Shown here piece after piece: positions 44,761 to 54,924 of a stretch of 64,000 bases of DNA (position 1 is the first letter of the stretch; the number at the start of each line of letters is the position of its first letter). The translations under genes and the position numbers were made by a program. This stretch comes from Betaproteobacteria bacterium (GTDB lineage: Bacteria; Pseudomonadota; Gammaproteobacteria; Burkholderiales; Burkholderiaceae_C). The stretch covers positions 186,001 to 250,000 of the forward strand of contig JADIZZ010000002.1 in assembly GCA_016704535.1 (NCBI GenBank), in the 5' to 3' direction. The notes beneath the pieces were generated by a model. The model saw nothing but the letters and a program-made list of their open reading frames with translations, searched no databases and was not told the DNA's origin.

Positions 44761-44853
44761 GGCGCCTCCTTGTCCGTTGCCTCGAAGCCGTCAGTATCGG
44801 CGCGCCGTGTCCATGAGAATGCGCACTCCGCAGGACATCCCGAGCCCCACACC

Positions 44854-45102
44854 ATGACCGAAGCCCAACCCGCGCCCCCGGTGCCCGACCGCCTGTGCAC
44901 CGACCCCAAGAGCCCGCACCACGACCCGGCCGTGTTCGAGCGCGACATCGGCATCCGCTTCAACGGCAAGGAACGCCACGACGTGGCGGAGTACTGCATC
45001 AGCGAAGGCTGGGTCAAGGTGCCCTCGGGCAAGACGGTCGACCGCCGCGGCCAGCCGCTGCTGATCAAGCTGAAGGGCCAGGTCGAAGCGTTTTATCGGT
45101 GA
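44854..45102 (+). CDS. DUF3297 family protein
   Basis: The 82-residue protein matches DUF3297: DRLCTDPKSPHHDPAVFERDIGIRFNGKERHDVAEYC, then ISEGWVKVPSGKTVDRRG and LIKLKGQVEAFY. The family is small, cytoplasmic and of unknown function. It starts at ATG 44854 and its stop overlaps the start of a dispersed repeat. Confidence 0.85.
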   Translation: MTEAQPAPPVPDRLCTDPKSPHHDPAVFERDIGIRFNGKERHDVAEYCISEGWVKVPSGKTVDRRGQPLLIKLKGQVEAFYR

Positions 45103-45181
45103 GCCCCCAAGCTCGCTGGCGCTCGCTACCCCCCGGGGGGGCCGCCCGCCAACGGCCCGGCAGAGCCGGTTCCGTGGCGGG
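45103..45181 (+). repeat. Dispersed intergenic repeat, copy 3
   Basis: The stretch runs GCCCCCAAGCTCGCTGGCG, CTCGCTACCCCCCGGGGGGGC, CGCCCGCCAACGGCCCGGCAGAGCCGGTTCCGTGGCGGG. The C-run/G-run forms a potential hairpin and CCGGCAGAGCCGG a second one. It begins at the stop of the DUF3297 gene, so it may also act as a terminator. It matches copies at 6394 (same strand) and 41471 (opposite strand). Confidence 0.8.
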
Positions 45182-45204
45182 AAGCTTGAAATTGCCGTTG
45201 CCGC

Positions 45205-45585
45205 TTACACGCCGAGTTCCTTGAACACCTCGCGCGCGGTACGGAAGCTGTCGACGGCTGCGGGTGCGCCGCAGTAGACCAGGGCCTGCAGGAAGACCTC
45301 GCGCATCTCGTCCTTCGTCACGCCGTTGTTCAGCGCGCCCTTGATGTGCAGCTTCAGTTCGTGCGGCCGGTTCAGCGCCGTCAGCATGGCCAGGTTGAGC
45401 AGGCTGCGCGTGCGCCGGTCCAGCCCTGGGCGGTTCCACACGTCGCCCCAGCAGTACTGCGTCACCAGTTCCTGCAGCGGGCGGTTGAAGTCGTCGGCGC
45501 CCGCGATGGCGGCGTCGACGTAGTCAGCGCCCAGCACGTCGCGGCGGGTCTGCAGGCCTTGGGCGTAGAGGTCGGGGTTCATCAT
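45205..45585 (-). CDS. Carboxymuconolactone decarboxylase family protein
   Basis: The protein of about 126 residues matches the PcaC group. LQTRRDVLGADYVDAAIAGAD opens it, and LLNLAMLTALNRPHELKLHIKGALNNGVTKDEMREVFLQA is the family core. PcaC decarboxylates 4-carboxymuconolactone in protocatechuate breakdown, but no pca genes are near. The redox CxxC of AhpD relatives is absent. Start ATG at 45585 (MMNPDLY); ATG at 45582 is equally possible. Confidence 0.87.
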   Translation of the reverse strand: MMNPDLYAQGLQTRRDVLGADYVDAAIAGADDFNRPLQELVTQYCWGDVWNRPGLDRRTRSLLNLAMLTALNRPHELKLHIKGALNNGVTKDEMREVFLQALVYCGAPAAVDSFRTAREVFKELGV

Positions 45586-45657
45586 GGGACGGGCTTTCTG
45601 GGTTGGCTGCGGTAGGCAGGGCGTCAGGTGACGACCTCGGCTGCAAAGGCTATCGCG

Positions 45658-45685
45658 TTGTGCCACTGCCGTGGCCACCGACAAT
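45658..45685 (+). promoter_or_regulatory. Possible sigma-70 promoter of the exonuclease gene
   Basis: TTGTGC (45658) and GACAAT (45680), 16 bases apart, lie 10 bases before the ATG at 45696. A similar GACAAT lies before the FmdB gene (46419-46424). Short leaders seem common here. No experiment backs this. Confidence 0.35.
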
Positions 45686-45695
45686 AGCGTCGCCC

Positions 45696-46364
45696 ATGCC
45701 CGCCATCGCCGTCATCGACTTCGAAACCACCGGCATGTCGCCCGCCCAGGGCGCACGGGCCACCGAGATCGCCGCGGTGCTGGTGGACGACGGTGAAGTG
45801 GTCGGGCGCTTCCAGAGCCTGATGCACAGCGGCGCCTGGGTGCCGCCCTTCATCGAGCAGCTCACCGGCATCAGCAACGCCATGCTGCAGAACGCCCCGC
45901 CGGCACGCGCGGTGATGCACGAGCTGATGCACTTCACTCGCGGCTGCCCGCTGGTGGCGCACAACGCGGCTTTCGACCGCGGCTTCTGGGCCGCCGAAGC
46001 CGCGCTGGCCGGCTGCGAACCCGACCCCGCGCACCAGTTCGCCTGCACGCTGCTGCTGAGCCGGCGCCTCTACCCCCAGGCGCCCAACCACCGCCTGGGC
46101 ACGCTGGCCGCGCTGCACCACCTGCCCGAGCACGGCCGCGCGCACCGGGCGCTGGCCGATGCGCTCACCACCGCGCAGCTGCTGCTGCGTCTGCAGGCCG
46201 ACGTGGGCGAACGCTTTGCCACGCTGCTGGCGGGCCGCGCCGTCGACCACGGCTTGCTGTGCACGCTGCAGCGGGCGCCGCGCGGGCAGCTCGAACGCTG
46301 CCTGCTGCAAGCCTGTGGCGGCCGCGCCGGCACGGCACGGCGCGCGGCCCTGCCCACGGCCTGA
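45696..46364 (+). CDS. DnaQ-like 3'-5' exonuclease
   Basis: The 222-residue protein has a DEDDh exonuclease domain: AVIDFETTG (Asp8 and Glu10), an Asp in LVAHNAAFDRGFW, and the H-x4-D motif in HRALADA. It resembles the epsilon proofreading subunit and PolC-associated exonucleases, but lacks the C-terminal alpha-binding region of the polymerase subunit, having a short DUF-like tail. It may be a stand-alone exonuclease. ATG at 45696 gives MPAIAVIDFETTG, with a GACAAT element 10 bases before. Confidence 0.88.
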   Translation: MPAIAVIDFETTGMSPAQGARATEIAAVLVDDGEVVGRFQSLMHSGAWVPPFIEQLTGISNAMLQNAPPARAVMHELMHFTRGCPLVAHNAAFDRGFWAAEAALAGCEPDPAHQFACTLLLSRRLYPQAPNHRLGTLAALHHLPEHGRAHRALADALTTAQLLLRLQADVGERFATLLAGRAVDHGLLCTLQRAPRGQLERCLLQACGGRAGTARRAALPTA

Positions 46365-46449
46365 ACAGGCGTTCGGCGTGTCCACTGCGGGGGGGGCCCT
46401 CGCGGGCCCGTGCTGCGAGACAATCGGGGCCTCCCAACGGAGGTGTCCC

Positions 46450-46674
46450 ATGCCCATCTTCGAATACGCCTGCCAGGACTGCGGACGCGAGTTCGAGACG
46501 CTCGTGCGTTCCCACACCGTGCCCACCTGCCCGCAATGCCATTCCACGCAGCTGGCCAAGAAGCTGTCGGTGTTCGCCACCGCGGTGCCGGCCGCCGAAG
46601 CCATGCCGGCGATGGCCGGCCCCTGCGGCAGCTGCGGCCACCCCGACGGCCCAGGCAGCTGCAACATCCACTGA
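46450..46674 (+). CDS. FmdB-type zinc ribbon protein
   Basis: The 74-residue protein has two zinc knuckles, CQDCG (Cys8, Cys11) and CPQC (Cys27, Cys30), in the FmdB arrangement MPIFEYACQDCGREFE. A Gly/Cys-rich tail (GPCGSCGHPDGPGSC) follows, typical of beta- and gammaproteobacterial members. The role is regulatory by annotation, but unproven. A GGAGG ribosome site precedes the ATG. Confidence 0.9.
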   Translation: MPIFEYACQDCGREFETLVRSHTVPTCPQCHSTQLAKKLSVFATAVPAAEAMPAMAGPCGSCGHPDGPGSCNIH

Positions 46675-46687
46675 AGCCGCGCCGCCT

Positions 46688-47161
46688 TTGAACGCCGACG
46701 ACGCACGCTCGTTGCGGGCGCTGCTCAGCACGCGCCCGGTGGGCGCCCTGGGCACGCTGCATGGCGGCGAACCGGCCGTGTCGATGGTGCCCTTCGTGCT
46801 GCCCGCGGGTGGCACTGCGCCCGTCATCCACGTCAGCGCACTCGCCCCGCACACACGCGACATGCAGGCCCACCCGCGCGTGAGCCTGCTGGTGATGGCC
46901 GAGCCCGGCGCGGGTGTCTCGCCGCAGGCGCTGCCGCGCGTGGCGCTGCAGGCCGACGCGACTTTCCTGTCGCGCGACGGCGAAGCGCACGCTACCGCGC
47001 GTGCGGCTTACCTGGCCCGCTTTCCCGATGCGGCCACCACGTTCGAGCTGGGCGACTTCTCGCTCGTCGCGCTGCAGCCCGTGTCGGCGCGCCTGGTGGC
47101 CGGATTCGGCCGCGCCCATGCGCTGGTGGGCGCGGCCCTGACGGCCTGGCTGCGCGGCTGA
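46688..47161 (+). CDS. Pyridoxamine 5'-phosphate oxidase family (flavin split-barrel) protein
   Basis: The protein of about 157 residues shows the split-barrel pattern. LRALLSTRPVGALGTLHGGEPAVSMVPFVLP opens it, and HVSALAPHTRDMQAHPRVSLLV and YLARFPDAATTFELGDFSLVALQPVSARLVAGFGRA follow. These resemble the HugZ/PPOX-like group that binds FMN or haem. No ATG precedes the conserved part. TTG at 46688, 13 bases after the FmdB stop, is the likely start. Its stop and that of the reductase form a hairpin. Confidence 0.8.
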   Translation: MNADDARSLRALLSTRPVGALGTLHGGEPAVSMVPFVLPAGGTAPVIHVSALAPHTRDMQAHPRVSLLVMAEPGAGVSPQALPRVALQADATFLSRDGEAHATARAAYLARFPDAATTFELGDFSLVALQPVSARLVAGFGRAHALVGAALTAWLRG

Positions 47162-47173
47162 AGCGCCTTCAGC
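47157..47173. terminator. Possible bidirectional hairpin between convergent genes
   Basis: GCTGAA and TTCAGC pair across GCGCC, giving a 6-bp stem over the two facing stop codons. It has no U-run, so intrinsic termination is uncertain. Confidence 0.3.
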
Positions 47174-48197
47174 GCTTCACGATGCCCAAGGCCAGCAGGC
47201 TGCGCGCGGCGTCGACGATGCTCTCGTCCACCGGCCGCGGCACCCAGCCCAGCACGGCCTTCGCGTGCGACGCATCCTGGTGGCGCACGGCGCCCAGTTC
47301 ACTCACCACGGCGCGTGCCAGGGGGTTGAAGAGTGCCGCCAGCCGCACCACGGCATCGGGCACGCCGCGCGTGGGCACACGCCGCGCGTCGTCGCCGAGT
47401 TCGCGCTTCAGCACCGCGGCGATGTCGCGCAGCTTCATGAAAGGGCCCGAGGCGATGAAGCGTTCACCGACCATGTTCGGAGCGACCAGCGCGCGCAGGT
47501 GCAGGTCGGCCACGTCGCGCACGTCGACGACGCCGAAGCCGATGTCGGGCAGCGCCGGCAGCGCACCCTGCAGCAGCTTCTTCACGATGACCACCGAGGC
47601 CGAGTAGTCGCGGCTCCACACCGGCCCCAGCACCACCGAGGGGTTGATGCTGCAGAACTCGATGCCGCCGCCTTCACGCGCCACCCAGTCGCGCGCGGCA
47701 CGTTCGGCGATGGCCTTCGAGCGGATGTAGGGCGTGGCGCCGCGCGCGTCGTCGGGCGTCCAGTCGGCCTCGGTGAAGTGGTGCTCGCCGCGGCCGCGGC
47801 CGTAGGCGATGGCGGCCACCGAAGACGTCATCACGAAGCGCCGCACGCCGGCGTCGCGGGCGGCGCGCAGCACACGCAAGGCGCCGTCGCGGGCCGGCAC
47901 GATCAGCTCGTCGGCATGCTTCGGCACGCCCGCGGGCAGCGGTGATGCGAGGTGCGCGACATGGCTGCAGCCGGCCGCGGCCTCGGCCCAGCCGGCGTCG
48001 TGCATCAGGTCGGCGGCGAAGAACTTCAGCCGCGTGTCGTCGACCGCCAGCAGCCGCCGCACCGCGGCCTCGCGCGCCAGGCTGCGCACGGTGGTGTGCA
48101 CGGTCCAGCCGTCGGCGAGAAGCTGGCGGATCAGGAACCCGGCGATGTAGCCGCTGCCGCCAGTGACGAGCACGGGGGTCTTCGGGGCGACGGGCAT
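47169..48197 (-). CDS. NAD(P)-dependent epimerase/aldehyde reductase (extended SDR)
   Basis: The 342-residue protein has an N-terminal Rossmann motif TGGSGYIAGFL, then the extended-SDR active site Tyr-x3-Lys in TPYIRSKAIAER, and SSVAAI carrying Ser. It resembles dihydroflavonol-reductase-like and aldehyde reductase proteins (FVMTSSVAAIAYG, FCSINPSVVLGPVWS). The substrate is unknown. ATG at 48197 (MPVAPKT) starts just before the Rossmann fold; the upstream frame is open but not similar. Confidence 0.85.
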   Translation of the reverse strand: MPVAPKTPVLVTGGSGYIAGFLIRQLLADGWTVHTTVRSLAREAAVRRLLAVDDTRLKFFAADLMHDAGWAEAAAGCSHVAHLASPLPAGVPKHADELIVPARDGALRVLRAARDAGVRRFVMTSSVAAIAYGRGRGEHHFTEADWTPDDARGATPYIRSKAIAERAARDWVAREGGGIEFCSINPSVVLGPVWSRDYSASVVIVKKLLQGALPALPDIGFGVVDVRDVADLHLRALVAPNMVGERFIASGPFMKLRDIAAVLKRELGDDARRVPTRGVPDAVVRLAALFNPLARAVVSELGAVRHQDASHAKAVLGWVPRPVDESIVDAARSLLALGIVKR

Positions 48198-48426
48198 GCA
48201 GGAGTTCTCGTGTGGCGAAGGGGTAGATCCAGCATAGCCGGTGTGCCCGGCGGGCCCACGGTCTGGCCGCTTGCGCCGGCGGCCGCCTAAACTGCCGTGC
48301 GGCCCGGCCTGAGCCGCGTCCTGCACCGAAGCCCTCGTCCATGCCTGCGTCCGGGCCCCCTTCCAAGCAGCTGTCCACGCAGCGTCCCTCGCGCCTTCGC
48401 ACGCGCTCCTTCACACGGCAACCTCC

Positions 48427-51264
48427 ATGCTGAGCTGGCTCCTGATCAAGAGACGCAACGCCGCGGCACTGCGCGCGGCAACGTCCGCACCCCCACCGGC
48501 ACCGGTACCCACGGCCAAGGCCGCAAAGACGGCCGCCGCCGCGCCTGCGCCGGCACCCGTGGTCGACGAAGGCCCTTTGTTGCAGGCCGCGCTCGGCGAC
48601 GACGCTGCACTGCTGCGCCTGGCGCACACGGCGCAGGCGCTGGCCACCAAGCTGGCCGCCGTCGAGGCGTTGGCCGACGAAGCGGCGCTGCGCCAGGCCG
48701 AGCGCCACTTCCGCAACCACGAACGCAAGGTGCACCGCCTGGCCAAGCAGCGGCTGGATGCGGCCGTCACGCGGCGCGAGTCGAACGCCCGCGCCCAGGT
48801 GCTGCTGGAACGTGCACGCGGCCTGCTTGGCGAGACGGCCCTGGCGGTGAACCACCTCGTCGAGATCGACCGCGACTGGGCCGCGCTGCCCGAGCCCGCC
48901 CTGGCGCCCGAAGCGCAGCAGGCCTGGGCCACCCTGCGCGCCGAACTCGACGACCATCTGCGCGCGCAGGACGAAGCGCTGCGCCGCCAGAAGCGCTGGA
49001 CGGCCGAGGCGCGGCAGCGCCTGGACGCCGCACCACGCGAGCGCGCCGCCGCCGCCGAGAACGGCGACCCGCAGGAGGCCGCACGCCTGGCCGAGGTGTT
49101 GGCCGCGCTGCGCGAAACCCGGCCCGACGCACCGGCGACGGTGCCGCTCGACACCGCGCTGGCGCAGGCGCAGCAGGCGGCCCTGCAACTGCAGGCCGAG
49201 CTGGAGGCGCGCGTCGCCGCCGCCGAGGCCAACGCGGCCGCGGAGCCCCCGGCGGCCGACGTGCCGGCGGTGCCGAGCCCCACGGCAGCGGCGCCCTCGC
49301 CGCAGGACGAAAAGCGCCGCGCGGCGCAGCGCCAGCGCCTGGAAAGCCTGGTGCAGCAGGCCGAAGCAGCCCTGGCCGAAGGCAAGCTGACGGTGCTGCA
49401 GCAGCGCCTGCAGGCCATCGACAGCAACCTGTCCCAGGCCCACGCCACACCACCCGAGAGCCTGCGCTCGCGATTGCAGGCCCTGCACGCGGAGCGTGGT
49501 CGGCTCAAGGCCTGGCAGCAGTGGAGCGGCGCCCGCGCCCGCGACGCGCTGATGACCGAGGCCGAGGCGCTCGCCAGCCTGGTGCGGGAGGCGGCGCCAC
49601 AAGAAGCTGAAATGCGATCTATCGGCGAAGCGAGCGCTGACTCTGCAGCCACCGGGATACCCGCGCCAGCGCCAGAACCGGCGCCGGAATCGGCGGCCGC
49701 GCCCGAAGCCGCCGCACACGAAGCCGTGCCCGAAGCCGCCACCACCGCAGCGCCCGAGACCGCGCCCGAGACCGCACACGCCGCCCCGCAGGCCGGTGTT
49801 GCCGCCCAACCGCCCCGCCGCAAGGCCCGGGCCACGAAGGGCGAGCGCCCGCCCGCACCGCGCAAGCTGAACCTGAAGCAGCACGCCGAGGCCATCCATT
49901 CGCTGCGCCAGCGCTGGAAGGCACTGGATCACCAGGGCGACGTGGCCAGCGCCGAACAGTGGCAGCGCTTCGACAGCGCGCTGAAACTGGCCCACGAGCC
50001 GGTGGCAGCGCATCTGGCGACGCTGAAGGCCGCGCGCCTGGAGAACCTGGCCGCGCGCGTGGCCCTGCTGGACGCGCTGGAGGCCGGGCCGGCACCCGGA
50101 CACGACACCTCGACACCGGCCGGCAACGAGGGCGACGAGAGCGTCACAACCGCCGCCGCTCCACCCCCCGACTGGCGCGCCTGCATCGCGACGCTCGATC
50201 GTTTCCTGGCCGCATGGCGCAAGCTGGGCCCGGTGGAACACACGGTGCCCACGGCGGCGCGCGACGCGCTGCTGCAACGCCTCGACGCCGCGCTGGCGCG
50301 CATCGAAGGCCCGCTGCAGCAGGCCCGCACCACCGCTGCGGCGGAACGTGAACAGCTGATCGCCCAGGCCGAACGCCTGCTGCCGCCGGCCGGCGGCCGG
50401 CCCGGCCCCGACGCCCCGCGCCACGTGCGTGAACTGCAGGCGGCCTGGCAGGACCACGCGCGCCACCTGCCACTGCCGCGCGGGCTGGAGACGGCCTTGT
50501 GGGCACGTTTCAAGGCCGCCACCGACGCCGTGTTCACGCAGCGCGAAGCGGCTTTCGCCGCGCGTGACGCCGAACTCGCCGCCCACCTGGCCGAGGCGAA
50601 CGCGCTCGTCGACCGCCTGGCAGCGCTGGGCAGCACGTCGGCGCCGGCAGACATCCAGCGCACGCTGGCCGATGTCGACCGGGCGTGGCGCCAGGGTGGT
50701 GAAGTGCCCCGGGCGGCACTCGCCTCGCTGCAGGCGCGCCACGACGCCGCACGCAGCGCCGCCGAGGCGCTGCTGAGCGCGGGCCAGCAGCAGCGCTGGC
50801 TGGCCCGCTGCGACGCGCTGGCAGCGCGGCTGGCGCTGTGCGAAGCGCGCGAGGACGGCAGCGCCGATGCCCCCACGCTGGACGCCCGCTGGGCCGAAGA
50901 CGATGAACTGCCCGCACCCTGGCAACAGGCGCTGGCGCAGCGCTGGGCCCAGCCGCCCGCGGCCGGCCCGCTGCGCGCGGCCGAGGTCGACGACCTGCTG
51001 CTGCGCCTGGAAGCCGCGCTGGGCCTGCCCTCATCGCCGGCCTGGCAGGCGGCGCGCCACCAGCTCAAGCTGCGCGCGCTGAAGGACACGATGGAAGGGC
51101 GCACCGTGGCCCAGCCGACCCCGGCCCTGCACGCCGGCTGGCTGCAGGCCTTGCTGCGTCAGGCGGGCCTGGACGCGACGCAGCGCGCTCGTCTGCAGGC
51201 GCTGGTGGCCAGCTTGCGCAACGCGCAGCCGGCCGCGCTGGGCTTGCCGGCGGACAAGTCCTGA
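48427..51264 (+). CDS. DUF349-domain protein
   Basis: The 945-residue protein is Ala/Glu/Arg-rich and largely helical, with many long coiled-coil stretches, as in PF03993 proteins. The DUF349 elements are WATLRAELDDHLRAQDEALRRQK and WRKLGPVEHTVPTAARDALLQRL. It has a basic N-terminus and an Ala/Pro/Glu-rich centre (residues about 410-475). The function of the family is unknown. It is convergent with the 2-oxoacid dehydrogenase E2 gene, whose stop is 11 bases away. Confidence 0.8.
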   Translation: MLSWLLIKRRNAAALRAATSAPPPAPVPTAKAAKTAAAAPAPAPVVDEGPLLQAALGDDAALLRLAHTAQALATKLAAVEALADEAALRQAERHFRNHERKVHRLAKQRLDAAVTRRESNARAQVLLERARGLLGETALAVNHLVEIDRDWAALPEPALAPEAQQAWATLRAELDDHLRAQDEALRRQKRWTAEARQRLDAAPRERAAAAENGDPQEAARLAEVLAALRETRPDAPATVPLDTALAQAQQAALQLQAELEARVAAAEANAAAEPPAADVPAVPSPTAAAPSPQDEKRRAAQRQRLESLVQQAEAALAEGKLTVLQQRLQAIDSNLSQAHATPPESLRSRLQALHAERGRLKAWQQWSGARARDALMTEAEALASLVREAAPQEAEMRSIGEASADSAATGIPAPAPEPAPESAAAPEAAAHEAVPEAATTAAPETAPETAHAAPQAGVAAQPPRRKARATKGERPPAPRKLNLKQHAEAIHSLRQRWKALDHQGDVASAEQWQRFDSALKLAHEPVAAHLATLKAARLENLAARVALLDALEAGPAPGHDTSTPAGNEGDESVTTAAAPPPDWRACIATLDRFLAAWRKLGPVEHTVPTAARDALLQRLDAALARIEGPLQQARTTAAAEREQLIAQAERLLPPAGGRPGPDAPRHVRELQAAWQDHARHLPLPRGLETALWARFKAATDAVFTQREAAFAARDAELAAHLAEANALVDRLAALGSTSAPADIQRTLADVDRAWRQGGEVPRAALASLQARHDAARSAAEALLSAGQQQRWLARCDALAARLALCEAREDGSADAPTLDARWAEDDELPAPWQQALAQRWAQPPAAGPLRAAEVDDLLLRLEAALGLPSSPAWQAARHQLKLRALKDTMEGRTVAQPTPALHAGWLQALLRQAGLDATQRARLQALVASLRNAQPAALGLPADKS

Positions 51265-51274
51265 ACGCGCGCGC

Positions 51275-52573
51275 CTAGTCGGCGAACAGCAGCGCCGGTG
51301 CCTCCAGCCGCGCGCGCAGCGCCTGCACGAAGCGCGCGGCGTCGATGCCGTCGACGACGCGGTGGTCGAAGGACGACGACAGGTTCATCACCTGACGCAA
51401 CACGACGTTGCCGCCGCGCGCCACCGGCCGCTCGACGATGCGGTTGACGGCCACGATGGCGACCTCGGGGCGGTTGATGACCGGCGTGGAGACGATGCCG
51501 CCCAGGGCGCCCAGGCTGCTGATCGTGATCGTCGATCCGCTGAGCTCGGCGCGCGTGGCGCGGCCCGCACGCGCGGCCTCGGCCAGGCGCGTCAACTCGG
51601 CGGCCAGCGCCCAGACATCCTGCGCGTCGGCATGGCGCAGCACCGGCACCATCAGCCCATGCCGCGTGTCGGTGGCCACGCCGATGTGCACCGCGCCGTG
51701 GCGCGTGACGACACCGGCCTCGTCGTCGAAACGCGCGTTGACCTGCGGGAATTCGCGCACAGCGCCCACCAGCGCACGCATCAGCAGCGGCAGCAGCGTG
51801 AGGCGGCCACGCTCGGTGGCGTGGCGGACGTTCAGCGCCGCGCGCGTGGCTTCGAGTTCGGTGACGTCGACCTCCTCGACATAGCTGAAGTGCGGGATGC
51901 GGCGCTTGGATTCCTGCATCTGCAGCGCGATGCGCCTGCGCAGGCCGATGACGGGCACGGCCGTTTCGTCGTGGCGTTCGGCCAGGGGCTGCGCGACCGC
52001 GGCCGACGGCGCGCGCACGGCCGCGACCTGCCCCGCGCCATGGGTGGCCACGTGGGCTTCGAGGTCCGCCTGCGTGGTGCGCCCGGCCGTGCCCGTGGCC
52101 GCCACGTCCTTGAGATCGATGCCCAGTTCCCAGGCGCGTCGCCGCACGGCGGGCGAGGCGATGGGCCGCCCCGGCGCCGCGCCGCTGCCCGAAGGCGCTG
52201 GCGCGGGTGCCGGCGCCCGTGCAGCCGGTGCCGTACGCACCACAGCGCTGGCGGCAGGCGCCTGTGCGGCAGTCCGCGCGGCCGGTGCTGCGGGCGCCGG
52301 TGCTAGCGCCTGTCGCGCTGGCGTGTCTTGCGCCACCTCGATTCGGATCAGTTCGGAGCCCACGGCCAGCATGCGCCCCACCTCGCCGCCCAGCGCCAGC
52401 ACGCGCCCGGCCACGGGGGACGGAATCTCGACGCTGGCCTTGTCGGTCATCACGTCGGCCAGCGCCTGGTCTTCGGCAACGCTGTCGCCCACCTTCACGT
52501 GCCAGGCGACGAGCTCGACTTCGGCGATGCCTTCGCCGACGTCGGGCACCTTGATGACGCGGGTGCCGGCCAT
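51275..52573 (-). CDS. bkdB: Branched-chain 2-oxoacid dehydrogenase E2 (dihydrolipoamide acyltransferase)
   Basis: The 432-residue E2 has one lipoyl domain with Lys45 in TDKASVE, then an Ala/Pro linker. A peripheral-subunit-binding domain follows (IASPAVRRRAWELGIDL), then the catalytic domain with the HRVVDG motif near the end (SSSFDHRVVDGIDAARF). It transfers acyl groups from lipoamide to CoA in valine, leucine and isoleucine breakdown. The stop of E1 beta and this start are one base apart. The E3 gene is not in the window. Confidence 0.92.
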   Translation of the reverse strand: MAGTRVIKVPDVGEGIAEVELVAWHVKVGDSVAEDQALADVMTDKASVEIPSPVAGRVLALGGEVGRMLAVGSELIRIEVAQDTPARQALAPAPAAPAARTAAQAPAASAVVRTAPAARAPAPAPAPSGSGAAPGRPIASPAVRRRAWELGIDLKDVAATGTAGRTTQADLEAHVATHGAGQVAAVRAPSAAVAQPLAERHDETAVPVIGLRRRIALQMQESKRRIPHFSYVEEVDVTELEATRAALNVRHATERGRLTLLPLLMRALVGAVREFPQVNARFDDEAGVVTRHGAVHIGVATDTRHGLMVPVLRHADAQDVWALAAELTRLAEAARAGRATRAELSGSTITISSLGALGGIVSTPVINRPEVAIVAVNRIVERPVARGGNVVLRQVMNLSSSFDHRVVDGIDAARFVQALRARLEAPALLFAD

Positions 52574-52574
52574 G

Positions 52575-53588
52575 TCAGCTCTCCATGACGCGGCGCAGGG
52601 CGGCGGCCACGCGGGCGAGGCCGGGGAAGTAGGCCCATTCCAGCGCGTGCGGGTAGGGCGTGTCCCAGCCGGTGACGCGCTCGATGGGCGCTTCGAGGTG
52701 ATAGAAACAATGCTCCTGCACCAGCGCCACGAGCTCGGCGCCGAAGCCGCTGGTGCGGGTGGCCTCGTGCACGACGACGCAGCGGCCCGTCTTCTTCACC
52801 GAGGCCACCAGCGCGCCCAAGTCCAGCGGCCACAGCGACCGCAGATCGATGACCTCGGCGTCGACGCCGGCCTCGTTCGCCGCAGCCTCGCAGACGTAGA
52901 CCATGGTGCCGTAGGTCAGCACCGTGACGTCGCGGCCCGGCCGGTAGACCGACGCGGTGTCCAGCGGCACCGTGTAGTGGCCCTCGGGCACCTCGCCCAA
53001 GGCGTGCTGCGCCCAGGGCACCACGGGCTGGTCGTGGTGGCCGTCGAAGGGGCCGTTGTACAGGCGCTTGGGCTCCAGGAAGATCACCGGGTCGTCGTTC
53101 TCGATAGCCGCGATGAGCAGGCCCTTGGCGTCGTACGGGTTGCTGGGCATCACGGTGCGCAGGCCGCAGACATGCGTGAACAGCGCCTCGGGGCTCTGGC
53201 TGTGCGTCTGCCCGCCGTAGATGCCGCCGCCGCAGGGCATGCGGATGGTCAGCGGCGCGGTGAAGTCGCCGGCCGAGCGGTAGCGCAGCCGGGCCGCTTC
53301 GGAGACGATCTGGTCCGACGCCGGATAGAAGTAGTCGGCGAACTGCACCTCCACCACCGGCCGCAGGCCGTAGGCGGCCATGCCCACCGCGGTGCCGACG
53401 ATGCCGCCTTCGGAGATGGGCGCGTCGAACACGCGCGAGCGCCCGTACTTGGCCTGCAGCCCCTCGGTGCAGCGGAACACGCCGCCGAAGTAGCCCACGT
53501 CCTGGCCGTAGACCACCACCTTGGGGTCGCGTTCGAGCATCACGTCCATCGCCGAACGCAGGGCCTGGATCATGGTCATGCGGGCCAT
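52575..53588 (-). CDS. bkdA2: Branched-chain 2-oxoacid dehydrogenase E1 beta subunit
   Basis: The 337-residue subunit shows MARMTMIQALRSAMDVML, VVYGQDVGYFGGVFRCTEGLQ, DAPISEGGIVGTAVGMA and the VQFADYFYPASDQIVSEAARL stretch. LLTVMPSNPYDAKGLL-type and GRCVVVHEATRTSGFGAELVA segments close the E1 beta fold. It completes the thiamine diphosphate site with E1 alpha. Start and stop codons are within a base or two of its neighbours. Confidence 0.94.
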   Translation of the reverse strand: MARMTMIQALRSAMDVMLERDPKVVVYGQDVGYFGGVFRCTEGLQAKYGRSRVFDAPISEGGIVGTAVGMAAYGLRPVVEVQFADYFYPASDQIVSEAARLRYRSAGDFTAPLTIRMPCGGGIYGGQTHSQSPEALFTHVCGLRTVMPSNPYDAKGLLIAAIENDDPVIFLEPKRLYNGPFDGHHDQPVVPWAQHALGEVPEGHYTVPLDTASVYRPGRDVTVLTYGTMVYVCEAAANEAGVDAEVIDLRSLWPLDLGALVASVKKTGRCVVVHEATRTSGFGAELVALVQEHCFYHLEAPIERVTGWDTPYPHALEWAYFPGLARVAAALRRVMES

Positions 53589-53589
53589 G

Positions 53590-54924
<1,335 letters not shown>

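Noticed and set aside
45205..45585. A protocatechuate degradation (pca) cluster
   Set aside because: Only one carboxymuconolactone decarboxylase-like gene is present, with no pca partners. A specific symbol was therefore not given.
47674..50925. A 1083-codon minus-strand frame over the DUF349 and reductase genes
   Set aside because: It is Gly/Arg/Gln-rich and without motifs, and is antisense to a well-supported Ala/Glu-rich gene.
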